Assembly: GCA_007118445.1 (NCBI GenBank)
Contig: SKRP01000256.1
Span: 1 to 40,853, forward strand
Length of the DNA: 40,853 nt
From: Natronohydrobacter sp.
GTDB lineage: Bacteria; Pseudomonadota; Alphaproteobacteria; Rhodobacterales; Rhodobacteraceae
Direction of reading: 5' to 3'
Position numbers and translations under genes: made by a program. The notes under the pieces were generated by a model. The model made no database searches and had not been told where the DNA came from. It saw only the letters and a list, made by a program, of their open reading frames with translations. Shown piece after piece: positions 8,225 through 16,976 of the stretch (positions are counted from its first letter, which is position 1; every line of letters begins with the position of its first letter).

Positions 8225-8908
8225 TCAGGACTGCCCGCGCTTCGCCATCAAGGCCGCCATGCGCGCATGGGCGGAAACTGTGGCAGGGTCAAAGGTCAGG
8301 TCATGCAGCTCGATCTTTCTGGCAAGCGAAATCCGCTGCAGCGCGCGTTCGGTCAGCGGGGCCTCGAACAAGGTCTGCGCGATCATGTCCCGCTCGGCCG
8401 CGTCCAGCGCCAAAAGTTCCGGTCCGTCATCGGACTGAACCGAAACCAGCGTGAACGGGGCCACGCGCAGCAATTCGGATTGTTCGATCACCAGATGCAA
8501 GCGCCCGGAGCCGAGATTGCGGCCCGCCGCGACCCGGCTCAGTATCTTGCGGGCGCGCTGGCGCAACAGGTCCAGACCGGCCTCGGCCTCATCGGCAGAA
8601 ACAAGTTCCGCACGCTTGTCATGCGGCACGCGCATGAGCCTGGCCTCGAAAAGATAGATGGCCACCAGCATCAGAACCGGGGCCTGCGCGATGATGATCG
8701 CCTTGTCGGGCCAGACGAAGGCCGCAATGACAAAGGGCGTCAGCACCAGCGCATAGCGCAGCACCTCGGTCTCGAAGATCATACGCGCGAGCAACGCCCA
8801 TCCACCCCCCCTGGGCCAGAGCGTGGTGCGCCCGAGATAGCGACGCGGCACCCAGCGGATGCGCAGGGGCTCGGTGTTCAGAACCGTGTCGGGGCTGAGG
8901 ATGAACAT
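8225..8908 (-). CDS. Hypothetical protein with two membrane segments
   Basis: A 227-residue protein I do not recognise by family name. From the chosen start (MFILSPDTVLNTEP) there is a basic region with paired Trp/Arg (residues 18-40), two hydrophobic helices at about 50-66 and 69-87 (VLRYALVLTPFVIAAFV and KAIIIAQAPVLMLVAIYLF), and a soluble C-terminal part of about 130 residues rich in Leu, Arg and Glu. This predicts an inner-membrane protein with a cytoplasmic tail. It lies 31 nt after the GDPD gene on the same strand. Composition and codon use match the neighbours. A weak ribosome site makes the start uncertain; an upstream start at 9052 would overlap GDPD. Confidence 0.7.
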   Translation of the reverse strand: MFILSPDTVLNTEPLRIRWVPRRYLGRTTLWPRGGGWALLARMIFETEVLRYALVLTPFVIAAFVWPDKAIIIAQAPVLMLVAIYLFEARLMRVPHDKRAELVSADEAEAGLDLLRQRARKILSRVAAGRNLGSGRLHLVIEQSELLRVAPFTLVSVQSDDGPELLALDAAERDMIAQTLFEAPLTERALQRISLARKIELHDLTFDPATVSAHARMAALMAKRGQS

Positions 8909-8939
8909 GCGTAGCGAGTTGGTGCGCGGCGTGGGCAGG

Positions 8940-9839
8940 TCAAGACCGATGCAGCGCGCGCAAGGGGTAATCCGTGATGATCCCGTCCACGCCCAGACCG
9001 ACCATCCTGTCAATCGCGGTCGGGTCATTGACTGTCCAGACATTGACCGCAAGCCCCAGTGCCTGCGCCTGCGCCAGATCCTCCGCTGTCAGGTCGAGGT
9101 AATGCGGGCACCAGCACTGCGCTCCTTGCGCGGCGATAAGGCGCGGCAGACAGAACTGATATTCCGCAAGGCTCTGCCCCGCCATCCAGGGCGAGCCCTG
9201 ATAAATCGTGCAATCCGGGCCAGAGCGCGCAAGACTGAGATACCCAAGCGCCATCTCCGGCGCCATGCGGCGCAATTCGTGCAACATATTCCAGTCAAAG
9301 GAAGACACCACCACGGGATTTGCGCCACCATGTCGCGTCATGACCTGCAACAGGGCTGCGACCATGCGCGCGGGGGGTGTTCCAAGCTCGGGATGATCGG
9401 CGAAGGACTTGATTTCGATATTCAGGATCATCGCCGGGTCTGCCGATGCCCAGTCCAGAAACCCGGCCAGCGAAGGCACCCGCGCAGCATCCACCGCGCG
9501 TTGTTCGGGGAAGCGTGCAGAATAGGGATGTTCCGGGTTGAGACGCCCCAAATCATATGCCTGCAGCTCTGCAGCGGTCAGCGTGGTCACGTTCGGGCCC
9601 GGTTCTGCCAGCCAGTTGCCCTGGCTGTCCCGCGCCAGCTGCGGCGGCAGCAGTGGATCATGCAGGATCACCGGAACCCCGTCGGCGCTCAGCTGAACAT
9701 CAATCTCGACGGCCTTGAACCCCTGCGCGCGCAGCCAGTGAAAGCCTTCCATCGTGTTCTCGGGCAGAACCCCGCGCGCGCCGCGGTGACCATAGATCAC
9801 TGGCCGCGCACTAGGTCTGCGAAAGGGATTGCGGATCAT
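8940..9839 (-). CDS. Glycerophosphodiester phosphodiesterase (GDPD)
   Basis: A 299-residue cytoplasmic enzyme hydrolysing glycerophosphodiesters to glycerol-3-phosphate and an alcohol. The catalytic and metal residues of the GDPD TIM barrel are visible: YGHRGARGVLPENT (His18, Arg19, Glu27), the EID metal pair at residues 45-47, and ILHDP (His60). IEIKS and VNVWTVND follow in order, with GVDGIITDYP at the C-terminus. No signal peptide. The start at 9839 follows a GGGGGACAGG stretch. It follows the ABC ATPase by 26 nt on the same strand, so the importer may bring in a substrate related to phosphodiesters, though oligopeptide-type importers are more usual. Confidence 0.93.
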   Translation of the reverse strand: MIRNPFRRPSARPVIYGHRGARGVLPENTMEGFHWLRAQGFKAVEIDVQLSADGVPVILHDPLLPPQLARDSQGNWLAEPGPNVTTLTAAELQAYDLGRLNPEHPYSARFPEQRAVDAARVPSLAGFLDWASADPAMILNIEIKSFADHPELGTPPARMVAALLQVMTRHGGANPVVVSSFDWNMLHELRRMAPEMALGYLSLARSGPDCTIYQGSPWMAGQSLAEYQFCLPRLIAAQGAQCWCPHYLDLTAEDLAQAQALGLAVNVWTVNDPTAIDRMVGLGVDGIITDYPLRALHRS

Positions 9840-9865
9840 CCTGTCCCCCTGGATCGCATGCGGGG

Positions 9866-11485
9866 TCACAGGCCCGGCAGGCTGCGGGTTTTCAGAAGCC
9901 GGTTCAGCCAGTCGGGATCCATTTCCGGCACAGAGGACAGCAACAATTCCGAATAGGGCTCATGCGGCGGCGAAAAAATATCGGCTTTGGGGCCTTGCTC
10001 GACGATCCGACCCTGCTGCATGATCACCACCTCATCGGCAATCGCGCGCACGGTCGCCAGATCATGGGTGATGAACATATAGGCCAGCCTGAACTCGCGC
10101 TGCAGCTTGTCGAGCAGTTTCAGGATGCCCTCCTGCACGATCTGATCCAGCGCGCTGGTGACTTCATCGCAGATGATCAGCCTTGGTTCGGCCGCCAATG
10201 CGCGGGCAATGCCGATGCGTTGTTTCTGTCCGCCGGACAGCTCGCCCGGCAGCCGGTCGATGAATTTATCCGGCTCCAGCTCGATCAGGTCCAGCAATTC
10301 GCGGACGCGCGAATCCAGCGCGCGCCCGCTCAGGCCGAGATACATCTGCGCGGGACGCCCGATCAGTTCCCGCAGCCGCAGTTTGGGGTTCAGCGCGGTG
10401 TCGGCCATCTGATAGATCATCTGGCACTGGCGCAACTGCGCGCGGCTGCGGCTGCGGTAATCAGGGGGCAGCGGCACGCCCTCGAACAGCACCTGACCTG
10501 CGCGCGGCGGCAAAAGCCCGGTGATCACCCGCGCCGCTGTAGACTTGCCCGACCCGCTTTCGCCGACCACGGCCACGGTCCGGCCTGCATGAATGTCGAA
10601 GCTGATATCATGCAGGATATCGACCTTGCCATAGCCTGCGGTCACGCCCTGCACCGACACCAGTGGCTGGCCGGTCGCAGGCGGCTGGACCTCGCGCTGG
10701 AAACTGCGCACGGCCCAGAGGCTGCGGGTATAATCCTCTTTCGGGCTGGCCAGCATGGTGCGGGTGTCGGCCTCCTCGACCTCGCGCCCGCGCAGCAGGA
10801 TCTTGATCCGGTCCGCCATCTGCGCCACCACGGCCAGATCATGGGTGATATAGATCGCGGCTGTGTCATGATCGCGCACAATGTCGCGGATCGCGGACAG
10901 AACCTCGATCTGCGTGGTGACATCGAGCGCTGTCGTCGGCTCGTCAAAAATGATCAGATCCGGGCGGCAGGCCATCGCCATCGCGGTCATGGCGCGCTGC
11001 AACTGCCCGCCCGAGACCTGATGCGGGTAGCGAAACCCGATCTCTTCAGGCGCAGGAAGCTGCATCTTGCGATAGAGCGCGACGGCCTCGGCGGCGACCT
11101 TGCGGCGCGGCTGGCCCTTGAGCACCGGCACTTCGCCATATTGATCGATCAGCTTATGCGCCGGGTTGAAACTGGCCGCAGCCGATTGCGCGACATAGGC
11201 GATGCGCTGCCCGCGCAGCCCCCGCTTCACGCGCTCGGACGCCTTGCGCAGATCGATCCCGTCAAACAGGATCTCGCCCCCGGAAATCCGGCAGCCATCC
11301 CGCGCAAAGCCCATCGCGGCCAGCCCCAGCGTGGATTTCCCGGCCCCGGATTCGCCGATCAGCCCCAGAACCTCGCCCCGGTGCAGAGTCAGGTTCATGT
11401 TCTCGATGATCGGCTGCCAATCCTCGCCCGCATGGCCCTCGACCGTCAGATCCCGGATGGTCAGCAATGGCGCGCCGCGTGTCAT
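9866..11485 (-). CDS. ABC transporter, fused double ATPase (oligopeptide/nickel type)
   Basis: A 539-residue protein with two complete ATPase domains, equivalent to DppD plus DppF in one chain. Domain 1: Walker A GESGAGKST (44-52), signature VSGGQ (157-161), Walker B LIIFDEPTTALD. Domain 2: Walker A GESGSGKST (308-316), signature LSGGQ (416-420), Walker B LIICDEVTSALD. Both domains end with the ITHDLA H-loop. It powers import through the two upstream permeases. The start overlaps the permease stop by 4 nt (ATGA). In domain 2 the usual Glu-Pro after Walker B reads Glu-Val, common in this subfamily. Confidence 0.95.
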   Translation of the reverse strand: MTRGAPLLTIRDLTVEGHAGEDWQPIIENMNLTLHRGEVLGLIGESGAGKSTLGLAAMGFARDGCRISGGEILFDGIDLRKASERVKRGLRGQRIAYVAQSAAASFNPAHKLIDQYGEVPVLKGQPRRKVAAEAVALYRKMQLPAPEEIGFRYPHQVSGGQLQRAMTAMAMACRPDLIIFDEPTTALDVTTQIEVLSAIRDIVRDHDTAAIYITHDLAVVAQMADRIKILLRGREVEEADTRTMLASPKEDYTRSLWAVRSFQREVQPPATGQPLVSVQGVTAGYGKVDILHDISFDIHAGRTVAVVGESGSGKSTAARVITGLLPPRAGQVLFEGVPLPPDYRSRSRAQLRQCQMIYQMADTALNPKLRLRELIGRPAQMYLGLSGRALDSRVRELLDLIELEPDKFIDRLPGELSGGQKQRIGIARALAAEPRLIICDEVTSALDQIVQEGILKLLDKLQREFRLAYMFITHDLATVRAIADEVVIMQQGRIVEQGPKADIFSPPHEPYSELLLSSVPEMDPDWLNRLLKTRSLPGL

Positions 11486-12405
11486 ATCCGCTCCTTCAGG
11501 CCAGAGGCCCGGTATAGCTGCCAGTCAACGATGAAATTCACCGCCACTGTCAGAAGCGCAATCGCGCCAGCGGGCAGCAGCGGGGTGACATCGCCGAAGG
11601 TGATCAGCGTGGCATTGTCGCGCACCATCGAGCCCCAATCGGCGGTCGGCGGCTGAATGCCAAGGCCAAGGAAGGACAGCGAAGAGATCGTCAGGAACAC
11701 GAAACAGAAGCGCAGTCCGAATTCCGCGACCAGAGGCGCCAGCGCATTGGGCAGGATTTCACGCCGGATCAGATACCATGTGCCCTCGCCGCGCAGGCGG
11801 GCCGCTTCGACATAATCCATCACCACGACACCCTGCGCAACGGAACGCGCTATGCGGTAGACGCGGGTCGCATCGACAGCGGCGATGACCAGGATCAGCG
11901 TCAGAACCGAGGTGCCGAAGATCGTCAGCAGCAGCAGCGAGAAGATCAGCGAGGGGATGGCCATCAGCGCATCGACAAAGCGCGACAGGCCCTGATCCAG
12001 CCAGCCACCGCGCAGGGCCGCCCAGATGCCCAAGAGCGAGCCGACCAGAAAGGCCAGCGCCGTGGTCGCAAAAGCGATGCCCACGGTATTGCGCGCGCCA
12101 TAGATCAGCCGCGACAGCATATCGCGGCCCAGCCGGTCGGTGCCCAGCCAATGCGTGCTGTCCCAGGGCTGGAATTGCGAGCCGACCACAGCGCGTTCGG
12201 GAAACGGGGCCAGCAGCGGCGCGAACAGCGCGACGAAGACATAAAGCCCGACCACCATCAGCCCGAAAGCCGCTGTCAGCGGCATGGTCCCCGCCGCATA
12301 GGCCATGTCACGCGGCAGAAGGCGCGCAAGCGCCGCCCGGAACGCCCATGACAGCGGGATGCTGACGGCCACGAAAGCGATCAGGAAAACCACGACCCCC
12401 ATCAT
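11482..12405 (-). CDS. ABC transporter permease (DppC type)
   Basis: A 307-residue inner-membrane subunit of a family-5 importer. It has an N-terminal helix, a periplasmic loop with the WLGTDRLGRDMLSRLIYGARN motif, and the cytoplasmic EAA loop YVEAARLRGEGTWYLIRREILPNALAPL. About six membrane segments. It overlaps the upstream permease gene by 4 nt and the ATPase gene by 4 nt, so the three are co-translated. The DppC-type order (substrate-binding protein, B, C, ATPase) is intact. Confidence 0.94.
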   Translation of the reverse strand: MMGVVVFLIAFVAVSIPLSWAFRAALARLLPRDMAYAAGTMPLTAAFGLMVVGLYVFVALFAPLLAPFPERAVVGSQFQPWDSTHWLGTDRLGRDMLSRLIYGARNTVGIAFATTALAFLVGSLLGIWAALRGGWLDQGLSRFVDALMAIPSLIFSLLLLTIFGTSVLTLILVIAAVDATRVYRIARSVAQGVVVMDYVEAARLRGEGTWYLIRREILPNALAPLVAEFGLRFCFVFLTISSLSFLGLGIQPPTADWGSMVRDNATLITFGDVTPLLPAGAIALLTVAVNFIVDWQLYRASGLKERI

Positions 12406-13355
12406 TTCCTCCGCATCAGGCGCGGATTGGTGAGCGTCGAGAGCACATCAGCCGTCAGATTGAGCAGCACATAGGCCGAGGCAAAGATCAGCGCGATGGC
12501 CTGCACCACGGCAATATCACGCTTGGACACGCTGTCGACCATCAACTGGCCAAGACCGGGATAGACGAACACCACCTCGACCACCACGACCCCGGTGATC
12601 AGATAGGCAAGATTGATCGCGATCACATTGATGATCGGGGCCAGCGCATTGGGCAGAGCGTGGCGCAGCACGATACGCAAGGGCGACAGGCCTTTCAGCC
12701 GCGCCATCTCGATATAGGGCTGCGCCATCAGATTGATGATCGCCGCGCGGGTCATGCGCATCATATGCGCTGTCACCACCAGCGTCAGGGTCAGGGCGGG
12801 CAGGAAGGTGACATAAAGCTTGTCGCCCAGACTCATATTCGGGGAAATCCGCGTCATGGACGGGAAATAGCCGCTCTGCGCCAGCAGGAAGATCAGGATA
12901 TAGGCGAGGAAGAATTCGGGAAATGAAATCGCCGAGAGCGCGCCGGCATTGGCGACACGGTCAAACAGCGAATTGCGCCACAGCGCGGCCAGAACGCCCA
13001 GGATCAGCGACAGCGGCACGGCAATCGCCGCCGCATAGAGCGCCAGAAAAACCGTATTGCCCAACCGCGTGGCCAGCATATCGGCTATCGGGCGGCGCGT
13101 GGCCAGCGAGACCCCGAAATCGCCCTGCAACACGCCGGTCAGCCAGGCCCAGTAGCGCACTGGCGCAGGCTGATCCAGCCCAAGCTGCGCGCGCAGCGCA
13201 GCCACAGTTTCCGGCGTCGCCGATTGCCCGAGCAGGGTCGAGGCCAGATCGCCCGGCAGCAATTCGGTCGCGCCGAAAATCACCAGCGACACGACAAAGA
13301 GTGTGAGCACCCCCAACGCCAGGCGCTGCAGGATCATCATGAGGACCAGATGCAT
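12402..13355 (-). CDS. ABC transporter permease (DppB type)
   Basis: A 317-residue inner-membrane subunit. The N-terminal QRLALGVLTLFVVSLVIFGATELLPGD, the AQLGLDQPAPVRYWAWLTGVLQGDFG periplasmic block and the EAA loop YIEMARLKGLSPLRIVLRHALPNALAPI identify the DppB/OppB family. About six membrane helices. The start at 13355 follows GGGGGG by 4 nt. It lies 82 nt behind the binding-protein gene, and that gap contains a strong stem-loop. Confidence 0.94.
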   Translation of the reverse strand: MHLVLMMILQRLALGVLTLFVVSLVIFGATELLPGDLASTLLGQSATPETVAALRAQLGLDQPAPVRYWAWLTGVLQGDFGVSLATRRPIADMLATRLGNTVFLALYAAAIAVPLSLILGVLAALWRNSLFDRVANAGALSAISFPEFFLAYILIFLLAQSGYFPSMTRISPNMSLGDKLYVTFLPALTLTLVVTAHMMRMTRAAIINLMAQPYIEMARLKGLSPLRIVLRHALPNALAPIINVIAINLAYLITGVVVVEVVFVYPGLGQLMVDSVSKRDIAVVQAIALIFASAYVLLNLTADVLSTLTNPRLMRRK

Positions 13356-13399
13356 TGTCCCCCCTGTTTTTCATTCTTGCGTCCGGGATCAGACGTGGT

Positions 13400-13429
13400 C
13401 CCCGCCCCCGCGCAGCCGAGGGAGCGGGG
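13400..13429 (-). other. Intercistronic stem-loop between binding protein and permease genes
   Basis: Read on the minus strand, CCCCGCTCCC and GGGGGCGGGG form a 10-bp stem with one G-U pair around a 10-nt loop. There is no following T-run, so it is more likely an mRNA stabiliser or partial terminator than a full stop. Such hairpins behind binding-protein genes commonly raise binding protein over membrane subunits. Confidence 0.6.
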
Positions 13430-13437
13430 CAAGGTTA

Positions 13438-15000
13438 TCAGGCGAACCACCAGCGCTCAGTTGCGCGGAAGCCGTCAATATTCCAGTTCGCCGAGACCTG
13501 TTCCGGCGTCGCCACATTCAGCGCAGTGGCCATGACATAATTGTTGTTCATCGGAATGATGACCGAGCCCTCGAAGGATACGATGCGCTGCATCTCGTGA
13601 TACATTTCGCGGCGCAGATCCTCGTTCACTTCCGAACGCGCCTTGACCAGCAGCTCATTGAAACGCTCATGTTCCCAGAAACTGTCATTCCAGGCCGCTC
13701 CGGCCGCATAGCCGGTGGTGAACATGTGATCCTCGACCGCGCGTCCGCCCCAGTAGCTGGCAACGAAAGGTTTCTGCATCCAGACATTGTCCCAGTAGCC
13801 GTCATTGGGTTCGCGCACGAGGTTGATATTGATCCCCGCCTGCGCTGCCGTCTCGGCAAAGAGCGCACCAGCATCCACGGCCCCGGCGAAAGCGGCATCG
13901 GCGACATTCAGATCGACTGAAAGGCTCTCCATCCCAGCCTGACGCAGATAATAGCGCGCGCGGTCCGGATCGAACTCTTTGGGCTCCATATCGGCGTAGA
14001 AATAGCGATTGGCCGGCCCGATCGGGTTGTCATTGGACACAGCCCCATGCCCGCCCAGAATCGTATCGACCATCTGCTGACGGTCAATCGCGTATTTCAA
14101 CGCCAGCCGCACATTATTGTCATCAAACGGCGCGGCGCGGCTGTCCATCGGGAAGACATAATGCGCATTGCCGGGGATCGACAGGATATTGGCGACATTG
14201 CGCGCTTCCAGCATCCCGATGGTTGCAGGGTCGATCTGGTCGATCAGATCAACCTGCCCGGTCATCAGCGCATTCAGCCGGGCGGCAGAATCGAGGATCG
14301 CCAGAATCTCGACCCGGTCGAAATGCGCGCGATGCGATTTCCAGTAATCGGGATTGCGGTTCAGCGTGGCCTGAACGCCGGGCTCATAGCTTTCGACGAT
14401 ATAGGGGCCGCAACCATCGGTCGAGGTCGGATCGATCTTGCCATCCGCGCCGGGCATGATCGCCAGATGATAATCCGACATCAGATAGGGGAAATCGCCA
14501 TTGGGCGCGTCCAGCGTGACGACGACATTGTCGCCATCGGCACGGATATCCGTCACCGGGTCAAAGAACTGCTTGATGGCAGAGGTCGCATCGTCGCCGC
14601 GGTGATGGTTGAGCGAGGCGATCACATCGTCAACAGTCACATCCTTGCCGGAATGGAATGTGACACCCTGCCGGATGCGGAACACCCAGGTCTGGCCATC
14701 ATCCGAATCCCAGCTTTCGGCGATCTCGCCGATCAGCTGGCCATCCGAATCCACTTCGATCAGCTGGTTGTGACGCGCGGCTGCAAATACCTGCGCATAA
14801 AGGTTATCCCACAAACCCGGATCATAACCATCGGTCGAGTTGCCATGCCCCAGCCCGATGCGGAAATTCCCGCCCTTCTGCGGTTCTGCGCGGGCCGGGC
14901 GATAGCTTGCTGGCAGGATCAGGCCCGCTGCCCCAAGCGCTGTCGCCCCCTGCAAAAGCCTGCGGCGCGTCACACCAGTTTGATGAGCTTTGTTGGTCGT
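13438..15000 (-). CDS. ABC transporter substrate-binding protein, family 5 (Tat-exported)
   Basis: About 520 residues. A twin-arginine signal is clear: TRRRLLQGATALGAAGLILP, then an ARA cleavage-like site. The mature part has the SBP_bac_5 features: WVFRIRQGVTFHSGKDVTVDDVIASL, GCGPYIVESYEPGVQATLNRNPDYW, and NVRLALKYAIDRQQMV. It would bind a peptide or similar solute in the periplasm for the downstream permeases. The start is odd: GGGAGA at 15009-15014 is followed after 8 nt by ACG (15000-14998) and not ATG. A GTG at 14973 gives MTRRRLLQG but lacks a ribosome site. Upstream in-frame ATGs (15141, 15087) give implausible long leaders. I list the ACG-proximal position; the true start is 15000 or 14973. 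Confidence 0.88.
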   Translation of the reverse strand, partial: TTNKAHQTGVTRRRLLQGATALGAAGLILPASYRPARAEPQKGGNFRIGLGHGNSTDGYDPGLWDNLYAQVFAAARHNQLIEVDSDGQLIGEIAESWDSDDGQTWVFRIRQGVTFHSGKDVTVDDVIASLNHHRGDDATSAIKQFFDPVTDIRADGDNVVVTLDAPNGDFPYLMSDYHLAIMPGADGKIDPTSTDGCGPYIVESYEPGVQATLNRNPDYWKSHRAHFDRVEILAILDSAARLNALMTGQVDLIDQIDPATIGMLEARNVANILSIPGNAHYVFPMDSRAAPFDDNNVRLALKYAIDRQQMVDTILGGHGAVSNDNPIGPANRYFYADMEPKEFDPDRARYYLRQAGMESLSVDLNVADAAFAGAVDAGALFAETAAQAGININLVREPNDGYWDNVWMQKPFVASYWGGRAVEDHMFTTGYAAGAAWNDSFWEHERFNELLVKARSEVNEDLRREMYHEMQRIVSFEGSVIIPMNNNYVMATALNVATPEQVSANWNIDGFRATERWWFA

Positions 15001-15654
15001 GTTGTGTTTCTCCCTGTTGCGGCGCGTTCGGTGTCTGACGATGCCCGCCACGACGCGCCACGGTTTCTCCGCGCATAAGGTCAGCATTTCGTAACATGAA
15101 GTTGACACGACAAATAAGGGCAAAAGCAATCCTGCCGTCAAGCCTTCGATTTGACTGGCCAGTCAATAAAAGGCCATGGCTTTCGACGCCAGCTTGACTC
15201 GGGTCGGGCGAAAAGACTGCCGGAACCGATGCCAGGAGAACCCCGGATAATCTGTACATGCCCTTTGTTTCGCGGATTTTCAGAGGTTGTTCATGGCTTT
15301 CAGGTTAACGCCCGCGCCGGAACCATCGCTGCAGCGATTCTGCATCTCTGTGCAATATTCGACGACCCCGCCCTGTTCGACCCGGTTTCGGATATTGCCA
15401 TATGCGGCCAGAGACCCCCGACAAAGTTTCTGCAATTCGGCATTGCACCGGATACAGCCGAGAATGGTGGCTGCATGGTTCATCTGATCCCGAATGTCTG
15501 TTTCTTGATTGGATCGTGCGAAAAAATGGCCATACGGGTTGCGCGCATGTCCGGCCATGTCAAACTTCACCGACACAGATCGCGCGCGCGACGAAATGGA
15601 CCAGTGAGACGCGACGATTGGACCCGATGCGCCTGCAGAGCATATTCAGGGAGG
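15001..15654. other. Long divergent intergenic region between SBP and chrA-type genes
   Basis: About 650 nt without a supported gene. It contains the regulatory palindrome at 15151-15166 and a TTGACG hexamer on the minus strand at 15136-15141 that could serve as a -35 element for the importer. A 98-codon open frame on the minus strand (15280-15576, GTG start) has no ribosome site and no family I recognise. It may be a degraded gene. Confidence 0.5.
15151..15166. promoter_or_regulatory. Perfect 16-bp palindrome TTGACTGGCCAGTCAA
   Basis: A perfect inverted repeat about 150 nt upstream of the substrate-binding-protein gene and 10 nt upstream of a minus-strand TTGACG hexamer. Its length and symmetry suit a TetR- or GntR-type dimer. 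No regulator gene for it is adjacent, so the cognate protein would be encoded elsewhere. Confidence 0.6.
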
Positions 15655-15660
15655 ATGCAT

Positions 15661-16878
15661 TTGACGAACCAGCCACCACCTGGCCAGCCACAAGCCGGGG
15701 CAGGCTCACCGGGCGAAGTCTTTGTTGCTTTCCTGAAGCTCGGTCTGACCTCGTTCGGCGGCCCGATCGCCCATCTGGGCTATTTCCGCGACGAGCTGGT
15801 GATACGGCGCAAATGGCTGAGTGACAGCGCCTATGCCGATCTTGTGGCGCTATGTCAGTTCCTGCCGGGTCCGGCCTCCAGCCAGGTGGGCTTCGCACTG
15901 GGGATGATGCGCGCAGGATGGGCCGGGGCACTGGCGGCCTTTCTGGCCTTCACCCTGCCCTCGGCGTTGCTGCTGCTGGGCTTTGCCCTGACTGCAGCCA
16001 ACCTGCAGGGGCCTGCAGCTTCAGGGGCGCTGAACGGGCTGAAGATCGTTGCAGTGGCCATCATCGCCCATGCGCTCTGGGGCATGGCGCGCAGCCTGTG
16101 CCCTGACAGGCTACGCGCCAGCATCGCGGCCGGGGCTGTGGTCGTCCTCGCCATTCTGCCCGGCGCATCCGGCATGATCTTTGCCATCCTGCTGGGCGCG
16201 CTTTCCGGGCTGGCCTTGTTGCGCGGCACCGTACCATCCACAGGCGGCGCTGTGGTCATGCCAGTGACGCGCGGCATGGCCAGTGCTGCACTGATTGCCT
16301 TTTTCGGCTTGCTTGCGCTCCTGCCGCTGCTTGCTGGCCAGAGCCCGGTTCTGGCCCTGATCGACAGTTTCTACAGGGCCGGCGCGCTTGTGTTCGGCGG
16401 CGGCCATGTCGTTCTGCCCTTGCTGCAGGCCGAATTTGTCGCAACGGGCCAGGTCACGGCCGATGACTTCCTCGCCGGATATGGCGCGGCGCAGGCCGTG
16501 CCGGGGCCGCTTTTCACCTTTGCGGCCTATCTGGGGGCCGTGATGGGGTCAGCTCCAACGGGCATCACCGGCGCAGGTCTGGCGCTGATGGCCATCTTCC
16601 TGCCGGGGTTTCTGCTGCTGGCAGGTGTGCTGCCCTTCTGGGACCAGTTTCGCAGCATGGCGCGCGCGCAAACGCTGATGCAGGGGGCCAATGCAGCGGT
16701 GGTCGGGATACTCGGTGCGGCGCTCTACAGCCCGGTCTTTACCAGCGCCATCGGCGATCTGCGCGAATTTGCCCTTGCACTGACCTGTTTCATCCTTCTG
16801 CTCTTGTGGAAAACCCCGCCCTGGATCGTCGTGATCCTTGCGGCCCTCGGGGGCACCGGGCTCGCCCTGGCCGCGTGA
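15661..16878 (+). CDS. chrA: ChrA family chromate/anion transporter (two-domain)
   Basis: A 405-residue membrane protein with two homologous CHR domains. The first carries FLKLGLTSFGGPIAHLGYFR and ALCQFLPGPASSQVGFALG. The second carries FYRAGALVFGGGHVVLPLL and GYGAAQAVPGPLFTFAAYLG. It is predicted to expel chromate or a similar oxyanion. The start is unclear: AGGGAGG lies directly against an ATG at 15655 but sits 6 nt before an in-frame TTG at 15661, so TTG fits the ribosome spacing better. No chromate-responsive regulator (ChrB) is adjacent. Monocistronic as far as can be seen; the MarR gene follows on the opposite strand. Confidence 0.9.
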   Translation: MTNQPPPGQPQAGAGSPGEVFVAFLKLGLTSFGGPIAHLGYFRDELVIRRKWLSDSAYADLVALCQFLPGPASSQVGFALGMMRAGWAGALAAFLAFTLPSALLLLGFALTAANLQGPAASGALNGLKIVAVAIIAHALWGMARSLCPDRLRASIAAGAVVVLAILPGASGMIFAILLGALSGLALLRGTVPSTGGAVVMPVTRGMASAALIAFFGLLALLPLLAGQSPVLALIDSFYRAGALVFGGGHVVLPLLQAEFVATGQVTADDFLAGYGAAQAVPGPLFTFAAYLGAVMGSAPTGITGAGLALMAIFLPGFLLLAGVLPFWDQFRSMARAQTLMQGANAAVVGILGAALYSPVFTSAIGDLREFALALTCFILLLLWKTPPWIVVILAALGGTGLALAA

Positions 16879-16976
16879 GTGGTCTGCCCAGCGAGCAAAA
16901 CCATTGCCGCGCCCAGTCTTGCGCTGGCCCTGCCCGCCGGTGTTCATATGCGTGACGCGACATCACAGGCGGATGC

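Noticed and set aside
9962..11656. Long (564-codon) plus-strand open frame opposite the ABC ATPase
   Set aside because: Antisense shadow of the double ATPase; no protein-like motifs.
15280..15576. 98-codon minus-strand open frame between the SBP and chrA-type genes
   Set aside because: GTG start without ribosome site, no recognisable family and cysteine-rich odd composition; not enough to call a gene.
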